Below are positions 21,401 through 32,089 of a stretch of DNA of 64,000 bases, piece after piece. Under the pieces are notes generated by a model. It was not told the DNA's origin. It did not search any database and saw only the letters and a program-made list of their open reading frames with translations. Location: assembly GCA_026724425.1 (NCBI GenBank), contig JAIUCV010000003.1:51462477-51526476 (forward strand). Direction: 5' to 3'. Both the position numbers and the translations under genes were made by a program. The stretch is from Erythrophleum ivorense. Its lineage: Eukaryota > Streptophyta > Magnoliopsida > Fabales > Fabaceae. Every line of letters starts with the position of its first letter. Position 1 is the stretch's first letter.

Positions 21401-22171
21401 TGGCCATGAAATTTTATACAAAGGAACTAGGCATTCATAGCAACCCGTGCCAACTAGAAGCACCTCATTTGGATGTTTAGAAAGAGAGATATGAATTTTT
21501 GAAAATTCTATTCAGTATCAAGGAATTTTGCTGACCTGAGTTACTGTTCCATGGAATTTCGAGCTTTGGGCTGCCTGAACTTGTCTGGAAATAATTTTTC
21601 CCTCTAGATAACATCCACAGATTTCTAGATTGGTATCAGTTGCATGGATTATATTTTTTTATAATTAATTAGATATTTCAAAGTTTGCTGTAGAAATCTA
21701 TGACAGTTCAAGGAGATAGTTTGACCTCTGGACATTTTCAATTGTCAAAATTCATCTATGTTGGATGTTATGGTCTAAAAATATTTTTACTATGATGTAG
21801 ACATCTGTAGCTTTCCAGGATGACTAAGAATGCATGTTTTTTATTTTTCTAGAATTAGTTATGATTTTCCAAAATTTGGATAAAAAATAGGCCAAAGCTA
21901 GCCGAAATTCAATGTCCATGTTTTGTGCTTCATTTTGATTTTCTTAAGTTGTGAGCCACATTTTGTGATGCAAAGAGTTGCATTCATGTAGTTAAATATG
22001 AGAATGTATGATATGAGTTCACACAATCCATGTGACACCAGATGAAATTTTTATACACGATGCAGCACAATTAGATGCATTATTTTAATAAACTTTTTCT
22101 ACTTCCTTCATGGATTTGATGATGCAATGCATATGAATGTTATGAGATGAACTAGAGATTATGGTGTTACA
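18440..22171 (+). mobile_element. R1 3' LTR (3732 bp, complete)
   Basis: Starts TGTAACATCTGATTC, ends GATTATGGTGTTACA and is followed by the AAAAC duplication. It gives the intact layout of this LTR family: AAGTCCCCCAAAAATGAC near the start, a TATA box at 19033, a donor-like GTATG at 19163, a block of alternating CCAAGAAC/CCAAAGT words (about 20370-20560), the ACCATTTGGGCAGCTC block near 21053, and the conserved tail with the TTACTGTTCCATGGAATTTC word. Confidence 0.88.
19033..19041 (+). promoter_or_regulatory. LTR TATA box and leader donor-like site of R1
   Basis: TTATAAATA lies about 590 bp into the 3' LTR, followed by GGCGGTGCCTCACACTC. About 120 bp downstream, AAGGTATGTTTCC resembles a 5' splice site. 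Comparable pairs occur in S1 (9343 and 9469), the G 3' LTR (44387, with a weaker GGTGATAAAG site), LTR E (55098 and 55227), and on the minus strand in S2 (about 35188-35198) and D (about 35704-35714). Confidence 0.5.
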
Positions 22172-22176
22172 AAAAC

Positions 22177-25042
22177 CCAAGCCAAAAAAACTAAGAAAAT
22201 ATATGAAATTAAGTTGAGGCACTTTTTTAATTTTTGAAAATTTTAGAAAACTCATATGAGGGATTTTTAAATGGAAAAATTCAGTCTTTCAAAGTTTTTA
22301 GAGGCCCTGAAAACTATAGAAACTCTAAGAATAGTTGAAACCCCCTTGTGAGCTATTTTGGCCATCAATTGACTGAAACTTTAACCAAGTAGTTCAGAAC
22401 GGGTTTAAATCTATTTTGAGTGAAACCAAAGCCATTTTATAAGTTTGAGAGCTTAAATACTATGATGGAAAGATAGATTCAAAAAGATGTTGAATTGAGG
22501 CTAAATGGAGAAACCATGATTTAGGCACTAAATTGAAAAGTGAAAAAGCATGTTAACTTTACCTTTTGCCTTTTAAAATGTTTAGCCACTTACTCTAGCC
22601 TTAGTTGATGCTTTGCTACTCTGAAAATATAACTAAGAAAGCCTCTTGTTGGCGCACCAAGAAAGGAGGAAGAAGAGAAGGAAGATCAAGTAAAAAGGGT
22701 AAGAAACTCAAGCTTTTTCTTGCTTTCTCCTATCCCAGCCTTGTTTTCTTCTTTCCTTTCTTTTCTCCTATGATTTTGATGATTGTATTAAGGTTGATCG
22801 AAGTCTGATTTAGTAGGAAGAAGAGAGAAATTAAAAGGAGTCTATGAAGCTTTGAAAAGCACCTTTGGAAAGCTTGGAATTAAAGTAAGATACATGGATT
22901 AAACTTGCTCCATCTTGCTTCTTCCTTTCTTGTCCATTTCGTCCAGAATAAGATCCATTTAGGAAATGATGATTTCTAGTCTTGAGAAGGTAGAAAGGAG
23001 GGTTTTGAAGCATGAAGAGTAGGATTATCCCATTGAAAGCAAAAGAAAAGCCTTAAAATTCAAGTTGCTCCACTGAGGGAATTTGATATATATAGACAAA
23101 TTTAAAACTTTCTAAGGGTTGTGTGACTTACATAAGAGTATGAATGAGGTCACAAGGTAATTAAGAAGTTACACAATTGGCTGATTGCACAAGAAAACAA
23201 ACAAAACTCCATGGGCTCCCTTGTGGTGTGTGTCTTAGCCTCAAGTGCTACAAGGTATTAGTTACGATGAGTTTTTTCTTATTCCAAGGCTAGAAGAGGC
23301 TTAGATATTAATTATAGATGCTAGAGGAACCAATGAATTAAATTTAGAAAGCTTATGTTTGTGAGATGGAAGTTTAGGTCTTATTTAGACATCAAGGAGC
23401 AACCTAGAGATTGGCTTCTTGGATTGAGTTTATGATGACTTTAATGAGTTTATATGAAGTCATATGACCTAGAAAAGAATAAGAATTGGGTGCCAAGAGC
23501 ATGATTTCAAGTGATTGCTTTATTGTGTCATATATAGACCATATTAGAGTTTGTGTGAAGCTAGATTTGGTTCCAAGAGTGTAATTGAGTCTCATTTGAT
23601 GTGTCTAGGCTAAAAGAATCAATATCTCCCTAATTGTGTGTGTTTGGATGAGAAGAGCAATTGAAGTACAAAGGGGAAAGCTTGTGTTTCCTAGTTTAAG
23701 GTAGCTCTCTAATCTTTCCCACATGCATTTCTTGATTTGTTGTTTGTCTTCGATTACTTGTATATATGTTTGAACTATGTGAATTGTTTATAGCCATTGA
23801 TTTAGTGTCTTGGTAACATGATGTGCTTTTGAACTTGTTTGAAAGATGTAATGGCTTGAGTAGGCTTGGTAAGGCCAAAAGCCCCTTGAGATAGGTGAGG
23901 AGGAGCCAAAAGTCCCTAAAAGTAGGTGAGACAAGGCTAAAAGTCTGAAGGAAGAGTGAGGCCAAGTCAAAAGTCTCAAAGTCCCCAAAAAGTTGGATGA
24001 GGCTGAACCAACAAACCTTTAAAGCCTATATTTGATTTGTATGAAATTGTGTAACATGGAAAAAATGGCTATGTATGCTTTTTAGAAAGTTTTATGGCAT
24101 GCTTGCATTCCTTAACTTGAAAATGCACCATATATGTATGTTTGAAAGGGTAAAAGAGCTATTGAGATTCTTTGACTCTCACTCTTTCTCCACATGTCTA
24201 TTTTTGCCTAAGTGAAGCCCAAGGACCAAGTGGAAGGAGCTATATGCCTTGAAAAGGGACATTGTGACAATAGGATAGGAAATTTTATATTTTGATATCA
24301 AGAATTTTGTTCAAATGATGTACATTAGATATAAATAATTGGACATGTATGAAAACATGTATTTATTATGTATGAATGGAAATTAGAACCATATATACAC
24401 TTATGTGAGTTTTTGACATCTATATACTTTAGTGTGCTTCTATGTAAGTTCAAGTAGGAAGGTGAATTTGAGATGTATGAGGATTTGGACCACTTGGATA
24501 ACCTTTGTATGTTATTTTTATCCTTTTGGACATGCCAAGTAATTGTGGTATGAGTAGGAGAGCAAATGGATCAATTTGACCCCTTTTAAGTTCCATAAAA
24601 CACCTCTTTTGCTGCTACCTAAACCTAAAACCAAATGAGCGATTTTGAGCATAAAATTTGGCATGAATATAGGTCTCATTGAGAGTTTTTTGCTGAGCCA
24701 AGAACTATTATTTTTGGAGCTTTAGAGAATTAATTATGAATTTTCAAAGTAAAGAAAATTCTACAACTTTAGTGTGTGTACTATTCATATAGCTAGTGTG
24801 CTTTTCTATGTCATTCATGTGTCAAATAAAATCCAATGCTTATGAAATTTTATAGTTATAAACTAGATACTATAAACTTTCTATAGCAATTGAGAGCATC
24901 TATAGAGAGAAAACTGAATTTTTGAAGTTTATGGTTAGTATCAAGACGTAGTAGACATCTCTAGTACTATTCTATTATTTTTCATGGTTCAAATGGTGTT
25001 TACTTAGTTTGGAACTATTTTTAGTCATTATTTAATATCTAG
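22177..25042 (+). mobile_element. LTR C, second (main) segment
   Basis: It continues LTR C after R1: GAGGGATTTTTAAATGGAAA, GTAAGAAACTCAAGC at 22697, CAAAAGTCTCAAAGTCC words near 23970, GAGATGTATGAGGATTTGG near 24470. It ends at TCTAG, the duplication of LTR D. The frames at 22605-22808 and 23696-23965 are LTR sequence. Confidence 0.75.
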
Positions 25043-25938
25043 TGTAACACCATAATTCTCTAGCTCATCCATGTTATTTCTAGGCTTCCTTCCATGCATA
25101 ATACAAGAATTCCAAGGAAAGCCACTAAAAATATTCAATTAAATCGTGTTACATCGTAGATAAATTTTTTGTTTCATATCTCATAGATTATATGAACTCA
25201 TCCATTTCATTCTCACATTTAAATACATAAATAAAGCTTATAAACATCTTAGCCAAAAACTTGAGCAAATGGAGTATATATGTAAAAGTAATACATGTAG
25301 CCTCGGGTTGGTATCTCAGTTTTCTGTCATAAACTTTAAAAAATCATAACTAATTCTAAAAAGATCAAAGTATTATGGAAAGCTATATATGTATACTTTA
25401 TGTGAAAATAAATTCAGGCCACAATAGGGATGTCTAGCTACTAGAAATCGATAGAGTAGTAACCAAGGTTGTTTATCATTATAGGTATTGTCACTAAATT
25501 TCAAAAATTCATATATCCTTGCTCAAACATCCAATTAGGTTGATTTTGGTGGCCATAGAAAGCTTATCATGTCTAGTTTATGCCTATAAAATTTCATAAG
25601 CATTGGACACCATTTGTCCCTTGAATGACATAGCACAAGAAACTGACTACATGAACAGTGCTCATACCAGAACAACAAAAAAATGGCAACTTTGAAAAAT
25701 CATAATTAATTCCATAGAGCTCTAAATAATCTAGTCTTTATCTTCCAAAAAATATCTAGATAATATCTATATCCATACCAAATTTCATGGGCAAATTCAT
25801 CCATTTGGTTAGATCTTAACATTAGGTTCCAAAAATACTCTTTTGGTGCCTTCAAAGGGTCTCAAATAGTCCAAATTGGCTTCTAAGACAACCATGGACA
25901 CTTGAGCACGTGGAAAAACACCAAAATGGTCTAATAAA
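25043..25938 (-). mobile_element. LTR D, terminal (3') segment
   Basis: The end of D in minus orientation, with blocks matching the LTR tails near 12640-11750 (AGAAAGCTTAT, TTGGACACCATTTG and others). It stops at ATAAA, the duplication of N1. Confidence 0.75.
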
Positions 25939-28900
25939 TGTAACACCATCATTTCTAGCTCATACCCATCATGTCTTACATGCTCATATGAGATATAGGA
26001 AGACTAAAGTGAGATCTTCCTCATTGGATTCTTACACTTTCTTAGAGTTGCAACATGGTTAAAAATTCATTTCAGTGTCACATAGATCGTGGGAGCTCAT
26101 TCTATGCATCCTTATATTTAATTGCACCATTACAACTCATTTCAATCCCATAAAAATGCTCTAAACCCATGGAAACCAAAAAGGGATATGAGACATGTAT
26201 ATGCATTTTCGGCCAGGCTTAGCCTCATTTCTGGGCAAAGTTTGGAAAATCACAACTAAATCTAGAAAAATTGAAAACATGTAATCTCGATCATTATGAA
26301 AAGCTTAGGATGTCTACTTCATACTAAATATATGTAGAAGTCCTAAAATCCCACACACAAAGCGTTTGACATGCGAAATCATCTGAAGGTCGGAGTGGGT
26401 CCTGATGCTGTCACAGTTTGCTGATATGAACTTCAAAAATGTCTAACTGCTCTGTAAAACTATCTCAGGCTGTCATCTCTACCAGAGATCTATCATGACG
26501 TGGCTAGGGCTCTCTATAACTCTATGAGATCTACTATGGCCCTAGGTCTTCTGCGACCTCTCAGAGCCCTGCTAGGATCTGTTACAACCCGCTATGATAT
26601 GCTAAGATCTACTGCGATCCATCTCTGGGAGACATCAAAGCCTAAGATCACTGCATCTAACAGTAAAACACATACTCACTGAGTCCGGTTACCATCACTC
26701 ATAATAGCTGAGGCTAAACTCAGAAGTACATCATGCTCTTCGTGCGAAGTGGGTTCTGTGTCATCTCATTCTCTAGGATCCCATCATACAACTATTAGGG
26801 AGTGTTTTAATTTTCATTCTTCACTCCTCATAGGATCCTCAGATTCCCACTTCAGCCCCTTTTTGCTTGGGCTCTCTTTTCTTACTTTATTGACTTCCTT
26901 ACATATGCTCATTTTAGCCCTCCTCTCACATCCTGCAGTTCTCACTATGCCCACATTATGCTTTTAAGTGCTTTGGCACTAGGGCATCTCACACATTAAG
27001 TGTAGTTAACATCTCTAGCAAGAGAGAGGCTATGCACTGGTCCCTTTTCATTTCATTTACATACACTATAAGGGACTCTGGCTATGCATACGGAATCTGA
27101 ACATTTTCTATTGGGGATTCCCTTTTGCATGTTTTTCTTACTATTTTGATATCACTAGAATTCCCTTTATCTTTCTTTTCTAACTCATCTCATTATCTAG
27201 CTACCTAGGATACTCTTTGATTATCGAGACACTTTCGTGATTGATGTCGTCATTTGCTACGCACTCAAGTTACATTACTATTAGGTTAATCAGGCCTAAT
27301 ATCATGTAACCATTGTTGCAAGCAAACCATAACATCAAACACTAATAAACAAGCACCTCATGACTAAGCTCAAAGCCATTATCACTTGTATATTGCGAGT
27401 TTTCCAATCATCTAAAGTACCCCTCTCTTACTTTTCTCTATCTGCCCTATTCTAGTAAAGTGCTCGGGGTAAGTAGGATTCTTCATTTACTGCATCTCAA
27501 GACATCTCTGCATTGCCCGGCTATTTTTACTTCGGGCAGTATCATGCTAGAAGGGCGTCTATGCCAAGAACAAGTGTGCTTTCTTGAGTACTCAAGCACA
27601 TTAACTGAATATCTAATATGTCCTCGTCTTGAACACTGTCATACCTCTTCTTTCCACCTTTCTTATCCTCTTATTTAGGTAAAAGGAGGCTTTACCACTG
27701 GCTGATTCTGTTGCTAGTTCAAGTTTCTCTATGCTTGAGAGTACCTACATTTTCCTGGAATTCCTTCACTGATTTACTCTCTGTAACATGAAGGGGGTCT
27801 ACTTTTGGCTGATATTCTTACTCTGCTTTTAGCAAGACCATCCCTTGGTGAGAAGGATTCCATTTCATATAATCTCAAGAATTTTATTCTATGGCAGCCT
27901 CGGCTTACACTGTTCTCTACATAAAACGAGGCTCGCCTTCTTAGGCAGTCTCTAGTTCCCTCGAGCTTCCCTGAGGGTACTAAGGCATTAACTATCTGTC
28001 TCAACTTATTTATACATTTGGATCAAAGTTGGACTTTCTCCTTGTTTAGTCTCTTTAGCCTTATCCCCAGGAGTACAATATGCTATTTCTAGGGTTTTGC
28101 TAACTCAATCCAGAACACATATTCTCAAGGTTTGGATTCTACCTCACCGAAACTCATGCTCTATTGGGTGCTCTAATCACTCACATGCCTTAACCCTATA
28201 TCATTCTCATATCAGGGGGCTCGTCTGACTAACTATTAGAGCCCTATCTATTTACCCTTCTGGGCTTAGCTTACTCATCTAATTATAACTAAAACGAGGG
28301 CATCTTTTCTTATAACTAGTTTCTTAGCTCTTCCTCGCTTCCCTTGTCACTATGCTCTACAATCCAGGGGTCTATCTAGGGGAATTTGCTATCCATTACT
28401 GGATGGTTTCCCTGACATTAGGATGTCTCATCTTTCCTTTTTCGATCCTGGGAGAACTTCTATTGAGCCTTTCATTTATATATCTCACCTGGAATGATGC
28501 TACAGGTCATCTCCCCTAGGCTTTAGCTTACACTCAGCCTGGCTTTTGTCACACAGAGCTCCCAATGTATTGTTACTCAGTCGGTTTCCCGCTGCCAAGC
28601 TTTTTGTCCCTTCCGAGCTTCAAGGGCTTGGTTACCCATCCTTCACTCAAGAAAAGCGTGCGTTGGAAGGGGGAGCTTTGCCCCCACTTATATGCACTAG
28701 CCATCTCATCGAACGTGTAGCTTACTAGCTATCCTCATTCTTTTTCTGGGTCTCTGTTACTGGCTACTCATATTTACTTTTAGGTGTTATCTACAATGTA
28801 CACCTTTCTAGGTCACTCACTATGTGCTTCTCTACTGGTAGCCTTATCTCACATTATCTCAAGGCTACACTAGCATTCTATCATTCAATGTCTCACAGGG

Positions 28901-30080
28901 TAGCACCTGAGGTTGGAGTCAATGCCTCAAAGGTAAGTCTTAACAATCTGATTATCCCTGTGTGTAACTTTCTCTATGCTGAGCTCTTTTCTCAATCTCA
29001 TTTACTAGGCCCACGGATTTCTTACTAATCTTCTGTAATCATTCATTACTTTTTTCTCTATTTATACTAGGGGTTCCCACTCTCTGTGGTTTGTCTGACC
29101 CCTTATTAACTCCTTTCTTAAGTTGGCTTGAATGTGATCAATAAGGCATTCATGGTGCTATTCACTGCGACTAACGCATCATTCACTACAGCTAACTTCT
29201 TAATTGGCCGCGGCAAGAAACTCTTTGGATTGTCTCACTGCTTCTATGGAATAATTGGCCGTGGCTAAGCAACTACTTGGCGGCAGCTAACGACCTCTGA
29301 TTGGCTTATTTTTTTCTAGGGATTGGGTTTTCATCTTTAGCTACCAACCCGAGCCTCATTGCCTCTATAACCAGCCCATCATTAAGCTAGAGGATTCTAC
29401 CTCTTGTTTCATTCACACATAGCTAGTTGTTGCCTCTGGGCTGTTGGGGCTCTAGGGTGTAGGGTGTAGCTTATAACTCAACCTCTAGCCTAAGAGAATT
29501 AGCCTTTTAGGCTCTGAAATTCATCTAGACAATTGGGTATTGTGGCTAAGGGGTAACTCTTTTCTCATTCCCCTCTAAACTGGTCTTGTGCAGCTACAAT
29601 CTCATCTCATACCGCACTGCATTATTACTTGTCTTTGCATCTCGGAATGGCTTGAGTATGGCTACCAGGGAGAATTAGGCCTCACATACTCTCACTAGCA
29701 AGCCTTTTCCTATCAACGAGATCATTTCTCATCGTTTATGTCTAGGTCTTGCCACTGATCCCGGTGAGCTATCATATCTCATCAAGTTCTAGCCGTCGAA
29801 TCCCTTAATTCTACTCAAGCTACTCTAGAGGCCACTCTTTTTTGGTGTTCACTACTTGCTCTAAGACCATTCTACAACTTACTCATCATGAACAAAGCCA
29901 CAACCTATCCTCATACACCTAACATGTCTCATCTAAGACTTTGCCTCTTCATTTTAGCCTTTACATAGCCCAATTGTTACATCCTCAAGCCAAATCCACT
30001 CCAAAAGAGCCTGGAACTTTGCTCTAATATGAAAATTTTTTAGTTTTTTTCTTTTCTTCTTCTTTTTTCTGGTTGTTACA
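25939..30080 (-). mobile_element. N1: internally deleted R1-like element nested in D
   Basis: 4142 bp with ATAAA on both sides (25934-25938 and 30081-30085). Minus strand: it starts TGTAACAACCAG at 30080 and keeps only about 45-50 bp of 5' LTR. Next come a PBS-like ATATTAGAGC (30030-30021), an interior related to R1 (30020-26456), a direct jump into the last 515 bp of an LTR (26455-25939), and the end GATGGTGTTACA. Loss of most of both LTRs, the PPT and the interior end makes it non-functional, although its insertion ends are intact. Confidence 0.8.
26456..30020 (-). mobile_element. N1 interior (non-coding, R1-related, longer)
   Basis: 3.57 kb covering the same span that R1 covers in about 1.54 kb. 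Collinear blocks are listed under the R1 interior. The extra segment at about 28107-29695 includes a GCCGCGGC/GCCGTGGC stretch at 29205-29290 that resembles the family-A motif cluster. The longest minus-strand frame (27774-28004, 76 codons, arginine/serine-rich) has no domain I recognise. Plus-strand frames such as 26500-26682 lie in the minisatellite region. Confidence 0.7.
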
Positions 30081-32089
30081 ATAAACATGTCTCAAAGGTG
30101 TACGAACCCAGATTTCACAAACTCACACTCTCACCCCAAGGTATACATCAGGATACATATGACAAGTCTTGCCATTCAATACCCAAATTGTGCTATATCA
30201 TACATATATTATCAAATTTCATTCATACATCAAATATTCATGAAATTACCTATGTTCATAAGATCATACATAATATACAATATTGGATTACATCATATGC
30301 CATCCATATGGCTACAAAATGGCATTTTTCCACACTTTGTTATCAATCTTCTTCCTTTAGGCTTGGTAGCTTCCATTCCTTCGCTTACTTGATCTACCTA
30401 GACACGTTAGACATGTGGGGAGGAAGGAATGAGATTCTTGGAATCCTAATAGCTCTTCTCCCTTCCAACCATATATAAAGAATGTAATTCCATGTCTAAA
30501 AATGCATGCATGGATATCATGGGACATGTAATCTTTCATGAAACATTTCTAGCATTCAAGAAGTTATACAAAACATATATAAGCTTGCCAAGCAAGTGGT
30601 TTAGCCTTATCCATTCTTTTCAAGGATTTTGGACTTCCCTTACCCTTTTTCTTAAAGGCTTCTAACTAAGCCTTACTCTTGAAAGACTCTTGGCTTTATC
30701 TTAACTATTCTTGAGGGTTCTTGGCTCATCCTCACCATTACTAAAGGGTTCTTGACTTCACCACACTCAATCAAACCAAACCAAGTTCACAAAGTATCAT
30801 TTAACGACATAATGGAATATCATAGTGCCATGACATATAGATGCATTCTAAAACATTCCTCATGGCTGAAAACATACATATACACATTTAAGATAATGTG
30901 AACATCCACTCATACATAAAGAGAAAGAAGAGAGAGCTACCTTGCGTACAAATGAACACTTTCTTCCTCGAATTTGGTTCCTCTTCCTCGACCCCACACA
31001 TAAAAGAAGGTGAGACTTGTTTCTTTTGGCCTCGACACATAATATGGAAGCCAATTACACTCTTGGAATAATTTCTAAGGCTACATATTCATTTTAAGAG
31101 CTAGATTGTGTTTATGTCTCATTTATGTTTCCATAATATACTTAATGAAGCAACCTTAGGAAAACATAATCTTGGCTCCACTCTTTCCATCCATTTATGA
31201 TTCTTGACTCCTTTTACACCTCTTGGAGTCATCACACAATTAATTCAAGGAGCTTAGCTAGATGTTGCTTTTTTAAGCCATAATATGGAACCTATGATAC
31301 CATCTCACTATCCATGGCTTCTAAAATTTTTCCAAGGCCTCTTGGAATCATATATGGCTTCTTTAAGCCATATTTGACTCAAAATCAAGCTTGGAACAAA
31401 TTAAAACTACCCCTTGGTGCTTCATCTAACCTAAGCTGAAACTATGCACTATATGAACACTAAGTTAGTTTGCTTTGTTTTCTTGATGGAAGATACATGT
31501 GAGAAGCCTTCTAGGGATCTTAAGAGCTTATCCAAACACTCTTTTTGGCCTAGAAATTCTTGTATCAAAATAGAATTTTAAAGGAACACTTGAAACTCTA
31601 ACTTTTCTATCTTGAAATCTAAGGGTTATTTTGTTGTTTCTTTTACATATTCTTGTTCTCTTCCCTCATTTTTTCCTAAGATTCACTCTTAGTTTAGCTA
31701 AAAATCTAACCCCTCTTGGCTAGTCTTATATAGGGCAAAATATGCAAGAGGAAGAACAAGAAACATTAAGCTTGAAGTATGGCAAAATACCATGATTTCT
31801 TAGTTCCCTTGGCTTGATCTTCACTTTGCTTCACTTCTCCTCTTGATTTTAAAAATTTTTCCCTTAGGTCTGACCTCAAAATAGACCCAAAAGCTTCAAT
31901 AAAACCACAGGAAAGAAGAGAAAATGAAGGAGAAGGAATTTGCTAAAGAGAAGCCAAGAAAATCCATAAAAGACCATACCTTTTCCTTGCCTTTTCCCTT
32001 CCCTTTCTTCTTTCCCTTGTGCGCCTCACTCCCTTGGTTCTTTCTCTGGTTTAGGGCAAAAATAAAATGAGCTAAGTGAAGGGAAGAGT
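30081..32089 (-). mobile_element. LTR D, middle segment
   Basis: It resumes D after N1 with AACATGTCTCAAAGGTG, which lines up with 56800-56815 in LTR F. It runs through CATCCTCACCATTAC words near 30730 and a run of purine-rich leader near 31900-31980 to AGAGT, the duplication of S2. The frames at 30087-30392 and 30098-30478 are LTR sequence. Confidence 0.75.

Larger units (their letters stand above)
8380..22171 (+). mobile_element. R1: complete LARD-like LTR retrotransposon without coding domain
   Basis: A 13.8-kb span with matching TSDs AAAAC (8375-8379 and 22172-22176), LTRs of about 3.7 kb starting TGTAACATCTG, a PBS at 15773 and a PPT at 18427. The interior is only 2.67 kb and has no gag, protease, RT or integrase. 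Long LTRs plus a conserved non-coding interior match the LARD (large retrotransposon derivative) definition. Its LTRs share block order with the 3' LTR of chromovirus G, so a G-like element probably supplied its proteins; this is inference. Solo LTR S1 sits in the 5' LTR. N1 carries a related interior. Confidence 0.85.
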
